Part shown: one piece after another, positions 18,110 through 27,829 of the stretch | Layout: each line of letters begins with the position of its first letter | How positions within the stretch are numbered: the first letter of the stretch is position 1 | Notes under the pieces: model-generated | Seen by the model: the letters and a program-made list of their open reading frames with translations, nothing else | Database searches by the model: none | Told to the model about the DNA's origin: nothing | Translations under genes and position numbers: made by a program | Source: Undibacterium umbellatum | GTDB lineage: Bacteria; Pseudomonadota; Gammaproteobacteria; Burkholderiales; Burkholderiaceae_D | Assembly (NCBI RefSeq): GCF_014284125.1 | Contig: NZ_JACOFX010000022.1 | Coordinates: forward strand, 22,130 to 86,129 | Direction of reading: 5' to 3' | DNA length: 64,000 nt

Positions 18110-19000
18110 ATGAAAAAAATACTGAGTTTTATATTGCTGCTTGCACTGACTTTTTCCGCGCATGCCCAAGTGAAATCCTTGCAGCATAAAGAAGAAAAAA
18201 GAAGGTATATCGTCTACATTCCGCCGGCTTATCATGAGGATATCAACAGGAAATTTCCTGTCGTCTTCAATTTTCATGGTGGCGGTATGACGATGGCAGA
18301 GCAGATGTTGTACACGCAAATGAACAAGACCGCAGACAAGCATGGCTTTATCGTCGTCTATCCGCAAGGTATCAAGCAAGACTGGAATGTCGGCTTTGGC
18401 ATGAGCTATAAAGAGGGTAGTGACGATATCGGCTTTGTTGACGCACTTTTACAGCATATCCAGAAAGAGTATCGCACTGACACTGGCAAAGTGTATGCAA
18501 CAGGATTATCACGCGGAGGTTTCTTTTGTTATCGGATCGCGGTAGAACTGGCGCACAGGTTTGCAGCCATCGCGGCGGTAGGAGCTACTCTGCCTGAACC
18601 GGTAATGCAACATCATAATGACAAGAAAAAAATTGGGGTTATGCTCACCCACGGCACTGCTGACAAGGTCGTCTTGTTTGAAGGCAAAAAGGATAGCTAT
18701 TTATCTGCCAAAGATACTTTTCATTACTGGCGCAAGCATAATCAAATTCCAGATACTGCCACGAGGTCACGCAAGCCAGTGGTAGACACTGCCGATATAA
18801 GTGAAGTCAGCATACTGGAAACTGTGGAAGATCAAGCCCATGCCAGGCACAAGACAATGCTGCTGACAATACAAGAAGGAGGCCATACCTGGGCAGGCGC
18901 AGACTCATTCAATATTGGCCTGCCGATAGGGAAAACTTCTCAGCAAATCAATTTGAATGAGTCTATATGGCAATTTTTCAGGCTACATGCCCTGGATTAA
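18110..19000 (+). CDS. Secreted LpqC/PHB-depolymerase-type esterase
   Basis: A 296-residue exported hydrolase. The signal peptide ends at AHAQ (residue 20). The alpha/beta fold shows the oxyanion HGGG (56-59), the nucleophile S134 in GLSRGG, a likely acid in HGTADKVV and a catalytic His in GGHTWAG. This layout matches the LpqC-like CE1/PHB depolymerase family, which includes feruloyl and acetyl-xylan esterases. The substrate cannot be told apart from the sequence. It lies 100 bp after the kinase on the same strand and may be a target of that system. Confidence 0.85.
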   Translation: MKKILSFILLLALTFSAHAQVKSLQHKEEKRRYIVYIPPAYHEDINRKFPVVFNFHGGGMTMAEQMLYTQMNKTADKHGFIVVYPQGIKQDWNVGFGMSYKEGSDDIGFVDALLQHIQKEYRTDTGKVYATGLSRGGFFCYRIAVELAHRFAAIAAVGATLPEPVMQHHNDKKKIGVMLTHGTADKVVLFEGKKDSYLSAKDTFHYWRKHNQIPDTATRSRKPVVDTADISEVSILETVEDQAHARHKTMLLTIQEGGHTWAGADSFNIGLPIGKTSQQINLNESIWQFFRLHALD

Positions 19001-19010
19001 GCTCATAAGC

Positions 19011-19298
19011 TCACTTGTCGATTCGTTCCACATATTGATTTTGCGGGGGATTACCACGGTTTTGGCCAGCCCCCATCGTTGCAACACCAAGCAATAGCTT
19101 GATGAGGACAAATACTACAAACAAGGTAATCACCAAAGGAATAATGGTGATGAACAGAGCCAGGGCGATACAAATGATCAGTATTTTTGGCAAAGGCGTG
19201 CGCAGCAAGCGCATGCCGAATTTTTGCCCAATTTGGCGAAATTCTTGTGAAACCTGCCTAAATACTGAGTACAGGTATTGGCTGGTGCTGCTTTTCAT
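19011..19298 (-). CDS. Small single-span membrane protein
   Basis: A 95-residue protein of unknown family. A polar, basic N-terminus (about 37 residues) is followed by a long hydrophobic stretch (about 38-70), perhaps one or two membrane spans, and a polar tail. It ends 10 bp from the end of the convergent esterase gene. ATG 19298 has GGAGCAAC upstream, which supports translation. No function is proposed. Confidence 0.6.
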   Translation of the reverse strand: MKSSTSQYLYSVFRQVSQEFRQIGQKFGMRLLRTPLPKILIICIALALFITIIPLVITLFVVFVLIKLLLGVATMGAGQNRGNPPQNQYVERIDK

Positions 19299-19425
19299 GT
19301 GTTGCTCCTGAGGGTGGTGCGTGCCTGAAATAAGGAATAGTTGTCATTATCGGCATGACAGTCAACATAGTCTACGGTATTTTTAAAACGATATTGCCGA
19401 TAATTGCGTCAATATTGTTTTTTCC

Positions 19426-19833
19426 TTATTTGACCAGCTGTGCCTCATAAAACTTCAGTGACTCTGGAAATTTGATGCAGGTTTTGTAAGTGCGTGTGTC
19501 TCCAAGCTCACGTTTATCCACTTCTTCAAGTTTTTTCCAGACAGCAGCGATGGCAGCAGGCAGATCCTTTGTCGATGTACCTTTATCATTGATGAAGTGC
19601 TGTTCTAATGTGCTGATGGAGCGGGACAGTATCGCAGCATGTTGATTGCGCCATTTTGTTTGCTGTGAAATTGCTTGTACATGCAATTTATTTTCGCAAT
19701 ATTCACTTTCGCTTTTGGCCGTCTGGAAGTACATGAGATTCCTGTAGGCGTCCTTTTCGTTCATCGCATTTGCGCTGCTGCTGACAGCCGCAAGTGAAAA
19801 AAGTAAAAGCAGGGGTAGTAAAGTCTGCGTCAT
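19426..19833 (-). CDS. Small secreted protein, unknown family
   Basis: A 135-residue protein with a signal peptide (LLPLLLLFSLAAVSSSANA). The mature part has two cysteines (in SEYCENK and YKTCIKF), spaced as in a disulfide-stabilised periplasmic helical protein. The layout faintly recalls LprI-like lysozyme-inhibitor proteins, but I would not assign it. It is flanked on both sides by other minus-strand genes and seems to be its own unit. Confidence 0.6.
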   Translation of the reverse strand: MTQTLLPLLLLFSLAAVSSSANAMNEKDAYRNLMYFQTAKSESEYCENKLHVQAISQQTKWRNQHAAILSRSISTLEQHFINDKGTSTKDLPAAIAAVWKKLEEVDKRELGDTRTYKTCIKFPESLKFYEAQLVK

Positions 19834-19950
19834 TTCTTTTATGAGAAAGATGAGTATTGGTCAAGACGGTATTATATGAATCTGGATAAGGCTGAGCCAC
19901 GGTAATCACACGCAGGCATTACCACTTGATTTTAGATCAATTTTTCCGAG

Positions 19951-19985
19951 TGTCAATAAAACGGCTGAGAAACCTTCCTCAGCCG
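19951..19985 (-). terminator. Terminator of the S9 peptidase gene
   Basis: On the minus strand an 8-bp perfect stem, CGGCTGAG (19985-19978) and CTCAGCCG (19969-19962), is followed by TTTTATT. It lies 20 bp past the peptidase stop. Confidence 0.8.
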
Positions 19986-20005
19986 CATTTTGTTACTTAG
20001 TCCAT

Positions 20006-22681
20006 TTATTTTGCCTTGCCCAGGTGCTGCAAGAAGTATGCTTCATATTTCTTGTGCCAGGTCTTTGCTTTGACCACACCACCCATGGCATGTTCGCCAT
20101 CAGGATCCAGGAAAAGGTCGACCAGGGTTTCCTTGCCGTTTTCCAGCAATGAACGATAAACATTTACCGTATCCTGGTACAGCACATTCGGGTCTTGCAT
20201 GCCATGCACCAGCAACAGCGGCTTTTTCAAGCCCGCCGTTAAAGGCAGGAGCGAGTATTTACGCAAGTTTGGCTTGCTGCGCTCGGTCTTGCCTATGGTA
20301 CGGCCGCTATACCAGCTATTATAGTTTTCCCACTCCGTCGGGCCAGCACCTGCGATGCCAGCGGCAAAAGTATCCGGGCTGGTGTACATGGTGTACTGGG
20401 TCTGGAAGCCGCCAAAACTCCAGCCTGTCAAACCTATGCGCTTGCCATCAACGCCCAGGTTTTTTTGCATGTATTTGGTCAGGTCTTCGAGGTCTTCCGT
20501 CTGTGGTTTACCTACCTGTTCCCAATTGGCACCACTAAACTTGCGGCCATAATTGGAATGGCCACGCGGATCCACTGCTACGGTGACATAGCCGTGCTTG
20601 GCAGCCATATACATACCGAACATGTAGGCAGTTTGCTGGAAGCTGTCTGTCTCGACAATATGCCTGTCATTCAAGGGGCCGCCATAGGTGTAGACGATGG
20701 CAGGGCGGCGGTCGGATGAACTCAGGTTGGCTGGTTTGAAGACATAAGCCTGTATCTTGTCGCCATGGCGATTGGTGTAGCTGAAACGTTCAGGACGCTG
20801 CAGGTCTATCGCATTCCATTGCGGGTCATGGCTTTGCGTCAGTGTGGTGGATTTGGTGTTGGCAATATCCACCAGTTTCAACTCAGGACGGTTTGACCAT
20901 TGTCCTGCCATGCTGGCCAGTTTGTCACCGCTTTCTGTGACCGCGCTGGCGCGATGAAAATCACCAGGCTGTCCAATGGCCTTCATGTCGCCAGTTGCCA
21001 GGTCGACCTTGTAGGCATTCATTGCAGCGAAATCATCCTTGTTGGCGAGCACGAACATGGATTTGCTGTCTTCGCTAAAGCCTATGATGTTGTGGGCTTC
21101 AAAATCACCTTTGAGCAAAGGTTTTGCACTGCCATTGCTGACATCAATCAAATAGGGCTGGCGATAACCTTGTTCATCGAGTACGGCGATCAATTGCTTG
21201 CTGTCGGGTGTAAAGCGGGGCGCCAGTACGTTTACAACTTCATGACCGACATTGCCGCGTCTTTCCAATACCATTTGTGGTTTGGCACCTTCTTCTGCCT
21301 TGCCTACATAGATGCGCAACAAGTCTTTTTCACGTTCCCAGGTAGAGAAGGTATAGCGACTACCATCCTTGGCCCAACTGACAGGGCTCATTTCAAACCA
21401 CACATCGCCTCCGTCATTGGTAAAGACTGGTTGTGGCTGGCGTGCAGAGGCATCGCCAACACGGCGTATATACAAAGCAGTAGCGGGTATCTTGCGCTTG
21501 TCATCTGACACTTCGCGATTCACTTTTTTTGCAGTGGCGAAGCGTTCGCTGTAATTCATGATCTCGACTTGGCGCTCAGCAGGCGGAGTTGGCTTGCCAC
21601 CTTCTGGTTTGGCATCCGGTGCTTCGGCGGAAATTGCCATCCATTGCTTGTCTTCACTCAACACTGTGTTGGCGATGCGGTATTTTTTATCGGCATCGTC
21701 AGGATGTATCAGTTCGCGGTTCAACTGGCGGATGGCGCTGCTGCTGAAGCTGGCGTTGAAAAGACGCTTTTCATCCATGTAGATATAGCCATTGTCATCT
21801 GCCTGATAGGCGACGATGCGTTCGGTTTTGTCAGTCTGTGTCAGGCGTTCTATCTTGCCGTCAACCGCATTCAGGCGGAATAAGTCACCACGGTACTGGA
21901 AGATCAGTTCATTCTTTTTATTTGCCCAGACTATGGCATCAACACCGGGATACAAATCGCTTGGCTTGAGTTTTTCTTTTTCCAGTTTCTTTTTGAGCTC
22001 GTCACGCAGTTCCCAGATTTCCTTGGTCTTGTTGTCGTCTTTTGCGTCTTTCTTCTCGTCCTTCTTGTCGCTGTCGTTTTTAGCTACGCTGGCTGCGCCT
22101 GTTTTCGCGGCAGCAGCAGCGGCTTTTTCCCTGGCTGCTTCAGCATCAAGTTCCGCTTTCTTGGCAGCGTCCTTGGCTTTTTTCTCGGCCAGTTCACGTT
22201 TCACTTCTTCCAGTGCTGCTTCTTCCCACTGCATCAAATTGACTTTTTCACCGCGCAGATAGGCTGCATGTGCTTCTGCCTTGGCCTGGCGTTCAGCTTC
22301 TTCTTTTTCTTTTTGTTTGGCTTTTTTATTGAAGCGCTCCCAGTCTTCCGGTGCGTCAAAAGTCTTCATCAGGGCAGGTGAAGTAATGCGCTTGGTTTCA
22401 CCAGTCAGCGTGTCATGCACATAGAGATCAAAGCCATTTTCACCGAACGGGTTCCAGGTATAGGCCAGATAACGGCCATCCTTGCTGAAATGTATATGAC
22501 GGGCTGCCTGGCCTGCATAGCCTTTGGCGCGATATACCTGTTCCAGTGTCAGGTCTGCTGGCTTGATTTTGGCGATACTTGCAACAGCAGGTGCGGCATG
22601 AGCAGTTTCTTGAGGAAAGAGCAAGTTGGCCGCCCCGCTGAAAGCGAGCGCAATACTGACGGTGAGAATTTTCGGAGACAT
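20006..22681 (-). CDS. S9-family peptidase (prolyl-oligopeptidase/DPP type)
   Basis: An 891-residue exported serine peptidase. A signal peptide is followed by WD-like propeller blades and a C-terminal alpha/beta hydrolase domain. The triad is S755 (GWSFGG), D830 (HGMQDP) and H864 (DGEHAM). The most unusual part is a highly charged, Ala/Lys/Glu-rich segment at about residues 115-240, predicted coiled coil, inserted in the first propeller blades. With it the protein is roughly 120-150 residues longer than typical relatives. It is monocistronic with its own terminator. It probably acts on peptides in the periplasm. Confidence 0.9.
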   Translation of the reverse strand: MSPKILTVSIALAFSGAANLLFPQETAHAAPAVASIAKIKPADLTLEQVYRAKGYAGQAARHIHFSKDGRYLAYTWNPFGENGFDLYVHDTLTGETKRITSPALMKTFDAPEDWERFNKKAKQKEKEEAERQAKAEAHAAYLRGEKVNLMQWEEAALEEVKRELAEKKAKDAAKKAELDAEAAREKAAAAAAKTGAASVAKNDSDKKDEKKDAKDDNKTKEIWELRDELKKKLEKEKLKPSDLYPGVDAIVWANKKNELIFQYRGDLFRLNAVDGKIERLTQTDKTERIVAYQADDNGYIYMDEKRLFNASFSSSAIRQLNRELIHPDDADKKYRIANTVLSEDKQWMAISAEAPDAKPEGGKPTPPAERQVEIMNYSERFATAKKVNREVSDDKRKIPATALYIRRVGDASARQPQPVFTNDGGDVWFEMSPVSWAKDGSRYTFSTWEREKDLLRIYVGKAEEGAKPQMVLERRGNVGHEVVNVLAPRFTPDSKQLIAVLDEQGYRQPYLIDVSNGSAKPLLKGDFEAHNIIGFSEDSKSMFVLANKDDFAAMNAYKVDLATGDMKAIGQPGDFHRASAVTESGDKLASMAGQWSNRPELKLVDIANTKSTTLTQSHDPQWNAIDLQRPERFSYTNRHGDKIQAYVFKPANLSSSDRRPAIVYTYGGPLNDRHIVETDSFQQTAYMFGMYMAAKHGYVTVAVDPRGHSNYGRKFSGANWEQVGKPQTEDLEDLTKYMQKNLGVDGKRIGLTGWSFGGFQTQYTMYTSPDTFAAGIAGAGPTEWENYNSWYSGRTIGKTERSKPNLRKYSLLPLTAGLKKPLLLVHGMQDPNVLYQDTVNVYRSLLENGKETLVDLFLDPDGEHAMGGVVKAKTWHKKYEAYFLQHLGKAK

Positions 22682-22904
22682 GATGAAAACCTTGGTTTTA
22701 GTTTAATTAGCAGGTATGGGATTGATCAAGAGGTGATGTGCAAATGTCGATGTTAGCAAGCTATCGCCGGAATTAACGCAATTTCCATAGACAAATGCCG
22801 TTGAAGACAGTTCCATAGGAAAACAAATTCTATGAAATTCGGTAGAAAATTTGCTTTTGACGTATTTAAGCGAAGATCGCTTAGTTTTTTTGCAGAAATA
22901 ATCT

Positions 22905-23702
22905 TCAGGCAGATAGTTTGCGGTATTGCTGAGGGCTGAGTCCCATTCTGGATTTGAAGGCACTGCCCATGTGTGATTGATGAGCAAAACCACAATCTGC
23001 GGCGATATCAACTATGGATAAATTGCTATTACCGAGCAATGCCCGTGCCTTTTGCAATCTGCGCTCGGTGATATAAGTATGTGGAGTTGAACCTGTGGCA
23101 TGTGCAAAGCTGCGCAAGAAACGCAGGAGCGACATATTGGCCATGGCAGCCATGACTTCCAGATTCAAGGCGGTATCAAGTTGATCTTCTATGTAGTCCA
23201 ATATTTGCGCGTGTACATTTTTGTCTTTGGAGTATTGGCTGCGGGCAGTTGTCCTGGTGTTATGGAGAGTCAACCCTTGTTGTAAAAACAGGCTGGCTTT
23301 TTCTTCCAAAAGCAGAGGGTCAGGATAGCTCTGCAAGAGCAGCGAGCGTATTTGCCAGGCCAGCATGACTGCTAGTTTGTCACCATGAAATATTTTTCGT
23401 GGCGAAGAGGCTTGAAAGTCTGTTAACAGATCAGGCTCGGTGATATGCATTAACAGGTATTCACCGCCATGCGCAGATTCTGAAAACATCGGCAATCCAG
23501 CGCTGCTGATGGCGAAGTCACCCGGCCAGGCATCAAAGTCATGGCGGACATCGCTACCAATGGCATGCACACCTTTCTGACGTGCAAATGCCAGACCGAG
23601 ACTTGCATGGAACGATGTGCTACTGATGCTGTAAGGCAGGGCTGGTAATAATTCCAGTCTTCCCCACTTTATATCGATGGTATCGATAAGATCCATGCTC
23701 AT
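22905..23702 (-). CDS. AraC-family transcription regulator
   Basis: A 265-residue regulator with a cupin-like N-terminal sensing domain (about 1-130) and a C-terminal AraC domain (about 165-262). The latter shows LNLEVMAAMANMSLLRFLRS, then IVDIAADCGFAHQSHMGSAF and MGLSPQQYR. It is divergent from an Asp/Glu racemase gene about 115 bp away, which is a likely target by position only. The ATG at 23702 is followed two codons later by another ATG, so the exact start is open. Confidence 0.88.
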   Translation of the reverse strand: MSMDLIDTIDIKWGRLELLPALPYSISSTSFHASLGLAFARQKGVHAIGSDVRHDFDAWPGDFAISSAGLPMFSESAHGGEYLLMHITEPDLLTDFQASSPRKIFHGDKLAVMLAWQIRSLLLQSYPDPLLLEEKASLFLQQGLTLHNTRTTARSQYSKDKNVHAQILDYIEDQLDTALNLEVMAAMANMSLLRFLRSFAHATGSTPHTYITERRLQKARALLGNSNLSIVDIAADCGFAHQSHMGSAFKSRMGLSPQQYRKLSA

Positions 23703-23817
23703 TACAAAAGCTCTCCGCTGAAATTTCTTGATAGCCTGGAAAATGCTCTCTGCTTATTATAGAAGTATTCTATCCTCAGGCCAGAACAGCGGCTTTTAAT
23801 TTACGCATGGAGTTGCA

Positions 23818-24510
23818 ATGAAAACCATAGGCATGATAGGTGGCATGAGCTGGGAATCAACTATCCCTTATTACAAGCAAATCAATGAAACCATCAAGGA
23901 AAAGCTGGGTGGCCTGCATTCTGCAAAAATCATCCTGTACAGCGTAGATTTTCACGAGATAGAAAGACTGCAACACGCTGGCGACTGGGAAGCTGCCGGT
24001 GTCATCCTCGCGCAAGCAGCCCGATCATTGGAACTGGCGGGTGCAGATTTCCTGGTGCTTTGTACGAATACCATGCACAAGCTGGCACATGTTATTGAGG
24101 CCGCCGTAGCGATCCCCTTGTTTCATATCGCTGACCCTACTGCCCAAGCCATCAAGGATGCTGGCTATGACAAAGTGGGATTGCTGGGCACGCGCTTTAC
24201 CATGGAGCAGGATTTTTACCGCGAGCGTTTGCATAGCAAACATGGTTTGCAGGTGTTGGTGCCAGAGCTGGCTGACCGCGACATTATTCACCAGGTCATT
24301 TATGAAGAGCTGTGCCTAGGCAAGATCAACTCCACATCACGCCAGCACTATCGCCGCATCATGGCAAGCCTGAAAGATAGCGGGGCGCAAGCGATCATTC
24401 TGGGCTGCACCGAGATCAGCTTGTTGGTCGGACAGGATGATGCGGGCGTGCCGCTGTTTGATACAACGGCTATCCATGCACGCAGTGCCGCATTATGGGT
24501 ACTGACATAA
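23818..24510 (+). CDS. Aspartate/glutamate racemase family protein
   Basis: A 230-residue cytosolic, PLP-independent racemase. The N-terminal IGMIGGMSWEST motif and the two catalytic cysteines, C82 (LCTNTMHK) and C197 (GCTEISLL), are both present, so it should be active. The sequence is most like the YgeA/RacD-type amino-acid racemases. The true substrate is unknown. It has its own promoter region shared with the divergent AraC regulator. Confidence 0.9.
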   Translation: MKTIGMIGGMSWESTIPYYKQINETIKEKLGGLHSAKIILYSVDFHEIERLQHAGDWEAAGVILAQAARSLELAGADFLVLCTNTMHKLAHVIEAAVAIPLFHIADPTAQAIKDAGYDKVGLLGTRFTMEQDFYRERLHSKHGLQVLVPELADRDIIHQVIYEELCLGKINSTSRQHYRRIMASLKDSGAQAIILGCTEISLLVGQDDAGVPLFDTTAIHARSAALWVLT

Positions 24511-24518
24511 TTCAGCCT

Positions 24519-25406
24519 TCAATTGACCTTGCGTAAGGCTTCTCTCAGCGCAGGCAAGAAATTCTCTTTGATTGTCGGGTCCGTGCTTTCCCGGACTGAA
24601 AAATACAGCGGTAGCAAAAAGGCGCTCACATTATGTCTTTGTGCCAGCCTGGCCTGGGTGTAGGGGCCGGGTTGTATACTGTTGTCCATGAGTTTGTTGA
24701 ACCATAGATCCCAGTCGCGCTTGTTGAAACTGGGCGTTCGCGCCAGGTAAAACACGGCTGTCATCAGCCTCACTCCTTCACCATACTGGTAGAAATGTGT
24801 TGAGGGCGCAATCTGCGACGTGATGGCTGCCAGCATGGTTTCATGCTGGGGTTTCTCTATGGCCGGGTTCATCGCCAGTTGCAGTATCAGGTCGGCGCTA
24901 TGGGCAATGCCGTGACGCCAGCCATCTTTAGGATCAAAACCGCGATAGTCGCGCAGGTTGGTCAGATAATGGCTACCTGCATTGACGATATCGACTCTCT
25001 CTTCTGCACTCAGATAAGATTTTTTTCTGTCCACCCGTACCAGTTCAGCCAACGTCAAAATCGCAAACGGCCGCAGGAAACTGGTAGCTTCATCAGCAGG
25101 TGCCTGCACTGCATTCAGCATTTTTATGCGCAAACTTGTCAATGTGGATAGGGTCAGCTTCTCGGCCCGCATCCAGGCTGACAGTCCCTCGAAGGCCAGT
25201 TCATCACGCAATTCTCCATCCGCCACGCCCAGACAGTCTGCCGCAGAGAGCGCCAGATTCTGGCGCTTGCCATCATCGTCCAACTTCCAGCCAACAGATT
25301 TAGCGGTTTTTAATTCGTGCTTGCTTGCTTCATCACAATCGGCAAGTGTCACTGTGGAAATGAATAGGAGAGGGAGCAGGCTAAAAGTAGAGATCAGGCG
25401 GTGCAT
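24519..25406 (-). CDS. Secreted DUF2785-family protein
   Basis: A 295-residue protein with a signal peptide (LLPLLFISTVTLADC). The core is alpha-helical and contains DYRGFDPKDGWRHGIAHSAD, which I recognise as the signature region of DUF2785. Function of the family is unknown. It ends 8 bp from the convergent racemase gene. The start ATG 25406 directly precedes the signal peptide. Confidence 0.75.
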   Translation of the reverse strand: MHRLISTFSLLPLLFISTVTLADCDEASKHELKTAKSVGWKLDDDGKRQNLALSAADCLGVADGELRDELAFEGLSAWMRAEKLTLSTLTSLRIKMLNAVQAPADEATSFLRPFAILTLAELVRVDRKKSYLSAEERVDIVNAGSHYLTNLRDYRGFDPKDGWRHGIAHSADLILQLAMNPAIEKPQHETMLAAITSQIAPSTHFYQYGEGVRLMTAVFYLARTPSFNKRDWDLWFNKLMDNSIQPGPYTQARLAQRHNVSAFLLPLYFSVRESTDPTIKENFLPALREALRKVN

Positions 25407-25599
25407 AAGTGCTATCCATCATGGAAAGAAAAGATTGCCAAGTGTGCCATGCCAACTTTTTCTTGTCATGCGCCACAAAAAACTTGCGCAAAAAATATTG
25501 AGTTGGTGCTATAGTTAACTACAACACTAATTTACTTGAGTGATGGCGCTATAAAAGTATCAATCTCGCTGTCCAGGGTATTCACAGGAAGGTGCAAGC

Positions 25600-25968
25600 A
25601 TGAGTGTTAACTGGAATGATCAGACGCCGATCTATCGGCAGTTGAAACAGAGGGTGCTGGGCATGATGCTGGATGGCTTGTTAAAGCCAGGCGATGCCTT
25701 GCCCTCAGTCAGACAGGTGGCGGCTGAGTATCAACTCAATCCGATCACGGTATTGAAAGCCTATCAGGAATTGGTAGATGAAGAACTCGTCGAAAAACGG
25801 AGAGGTGTAGGCATGTATATGACCGAATCAGCACTCGATAAATTGCTGGCGAATGAACGTCAGCGTTTTATTGAAGAAGAATGGCCAGCCATGCTGGAGC
25901 GCATACGCAGGCTGGGGTTGGATGTGCAGCAATTGCCGGGTCTGATGACGACAGGGGGAGACAAATGA
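25600..25968 (+). CDS. GntR-family regulator, YtrA type
   Basis: A 122-residue short GntR repressor. It has the N-terminal winged helix (PIYRQLKQRVLGMMLDG, then LPSVRQVAAEYQLNPITVLK, then VEKRRGVGMYM) and only a short dimerisation tail, as in YtrA. It is the first gene of an operon with an ABC ATPase and permease. Its stop overlaps the next ATG (ATGA). Autoregulation of the operon, often in response to cell-wall stress or antimicrobial peptides in this family, is inference. Confidence 0.92.
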   Translation: MSVNWNDQTPIYRQLKQRVLGMMLDGLLKPGDALPSVRQVAAEYQLNPITVLKAYQELVDEELVEKRRGVGMYMTESALDKLLANERQRFIEEEWPAMLERIRRLGLDVQQLPGLMTTGGDK

Positions 25969-26846
25969 GTAGCGTCACCGATACCGTAACCAGCAGCGTA
26001 ATTTCCGCCCGTAGCATCAGCAAACAATATGGCAAACAACGGGTACTTGACGACGTCAGCTTCGAGATTGCTCCTGGTCGTATAGTAGGTTTGATAGGAC
26101 CGAATGGCTCGGGTAAAACCACCACCCTCAAAGCGATACTGGGTCTGGGCAATTTTGATGGCGAGATGCAGGTGTTAGGCCTGGACCCGCGTACCCAGCG
26201 AGATGCGTTGATGAACGAGGTCTGCTTTATCGCCGATGTCGCCATTTTGCCGCGCTGGATCAAGGTGAAGCAGGCGATGGATTTCATTGCAGGAGTACAC
26301 CCCAAATTCAACCGTGCCAAAGCTGAGAAATACCTTGCCAATACCAAGCTGACGCCAGACATGAAGGTCAAGTCCATGTCCAAGGGCATGATAGCACAAT
26401 TGCATCTGGCGTTGATCATGGCCATTGATGCGAAACTGCTGGTGCTTGATGAACCTACCCTGGGTCTGGATATTCTGTACCGCAAACAGTTCTATCAAAA
26501 TCTGCTGGAAGATTATTTTGATGAAAACAAAACCATCATCATCACTACGCATCAGGTAGAAGAAGTTGAACATATTCTCAGTGACGTGATTTTTATTGAT
26601 GATGGAAAAATCGTGCTGGAAACCAGCATGGAGCAAATGGCCGAGCGCTTTGTCGAAGTCATGGTGGCACCGGAAAACATGGAAAAAGCCCTGGCATTGC
26701 AACCTATGGATCAACGGGCAGTATTTGGCAAAGTGGTGATGCTGTTCGATGGCGTTGCGCAGGAGATGCTGGCCAATTTAGGTGAAACACGCATACCCGG
26801 CGTGGCTGATTTGTTTGTCGCCAGCATGAAAGGAATCGCTAAATGA
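25965..26846 (+). CDS. ABC transporter ATP-binding protein, YtrB type
   Basis: A 293-residue ATPase. Walker A is GPNGSGKTTT and Walker B is LLVLDEPTLGLD. The signature is the divergent MSKGMIAQLHL, typical of YtrB-like ATPases. ATG 25965 overlaps the regulator's stop. An earlier in-frame ATG at 25881 lies inside the regulator gene and gives a non-family N-terminus, so it is rejected. The C-terminal 60 residues are a regulatory tail. It pairs with the permease encoded next. Confidence 0.93.
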   Translation: MSSVTDTVTSSVISARSISKQYGKQRVLDDVSFEIAPGRIVGLIGPNGSGKTTTLKAILGLGNFDGEMQVLGLDPRTQRDALMNEVCFIADVAILPRWIKVKQAMDFIAGVHPKFNRAKAEKYLANTKLTPDMKVKSMSKGMIAQLHLALIMAIDAKLLVLDEPTLGLDILYRKQFYQNLLEDYFDENKTIIITTHQVEEVEHILSDVIFIDDGKIVLETSMEQMAERFVEVMVAPENMEKALALQPMDQRAVFGKVVMLFDGVAQEMLANLGETRIPGVADLFVASMKGIAK

Positions 26847-27784
26847 AAGCCATGATCAGTCTTTTGAAGCGTGAATTTTGGGAGCATAAGGGCATGTTCC
26901 TGTGGACGCCCTTGTGTGTGGCTGCCGCCATCATATTTGTGTTTATCTTGCCTTTCCTGAAAGGGAATGCATTATTTGGTGCCCGAATTTTAGGACGGGT
27001 AGAAGAATTTAAAGAAGACATTCCAAGAGTCAGTGAGCTATTGGCAAACATGTATTTGCTTTTCTCTGGACCCTTGCTGGCAGTAATGGGCATCATTATT
27101 TTCTTTTACTGTCTGGGTGCTTTATTTGATGACAGGAGGGATCGTAGTATTTTGTTCTGGAAGTCTTTGCCTGCCTCGGATTTTCAAACGGTATTGTCCA
27201 AGTTGATCACCGCCAGTCTGATCGTCCCGGTGATATTTATCATGTGTGCCATCGCCATGTCTTTTGTCATGTTGATGATAGTCGGCATTGGATTGTCTAG
27301 CCAGGGTGTGTATGTATTTCAGGATCTGTTCTTGAATGGAAAATTGTATCTGGCACCCTTGCAGTTATTGGGTACCTTACCAGTGTATATCTTATGGGCT
27401 TTGCCAAGTATAGGCTGGTTGATGCTGGTGTCCAGTTGGGCGCATTCCAGGGTATTTTTGTGGGCGGTTGGCATACCATTGCTTTTGGTGTTTTTGGTGG
27501 GTATGCTGGATTTATTGCTGGGGCAAAACAGTGATATGAAGTGGTTCAGTGATTTGATTGTAGGACGTGCATTGGGGGGAGTATTTCCAGGTGTATGGTT
27601 AGAGTTTGAGCATATCCCGCTTGCCAGCTTCACCCGCCCTGCAGGTGCCGGAGTAGATTTCGGCAAGGTGCTGTCTGTATCCTGGCAAACGATGCTTAGT
27701 CTGCAGTTATGGCTGGGTGTTGTGGCCGCAGCAGGGATGTTTTATATGACCGTGCGTTTGCGCCGCTGGCGTGAAGCTGCATGA
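26843..27784 (+). CDS. ABC transporter permease of the YtrABC-like operon
   Basis: A 313-residue membrane protein with about six or seven hydrophobic segments, starting with a cytoplasmic SLLKREFWEHKG motif common to ABC-2-type permeases. A large loop lies between the first two segments (about 43-65). Its ATG overlaps the ATPase stop by four bases. With the ATPase and GntR regulator it probably forms an efflux or sensing system. The substrate is unknown. Confidence 0.88.
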   Translation: MKAMISLLKREFWEHKGMFLWTPLCVAAAIIFVFILPFLKGNALFGARILGRVEEFKEDIPRVSELLANMYLLFSGPLLAVMGIIIFFYCLGALFDDRRDRSILFWKSLPASDFQTVLSKLITASLIVPVIFIMCAIAMSFVMLMIVGIGLSSQGVYVFQDLFLNGKLYLAPLQLLGTLPVYILWALPSIGWLMLVSSWAHSRVFLWAVGIPLLLVFLVGMLDLLLGQNSDMKWFSDLIVGRALGGVFPGVWLEFEHIPLASFTRPAGAGVDFGKVLSVSWQTMLSLQLWLGVVAAAGMFYMTVRLRRWREAA

Positions 27785-27794
27785 TGCAAGAAGG

Positions 27795-27826
27795 ACAGGG
27801 ATTGCGGCAATAGACGCAATCCCTGT
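27795..27826. terminator. Convergent stem-loop after the permease gene
   Basis: A perfect 12-bp stem, ACAGGGATTGCG (27795-27806) and CGCAATCCCTGT (27815-27826), lies between the permease and the convergent EamA gene. The U-tract is weak (GTTT), so termination efficiency is uncertain. Confidence 0.6.
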
Positions 27827-27829
27827 GTT

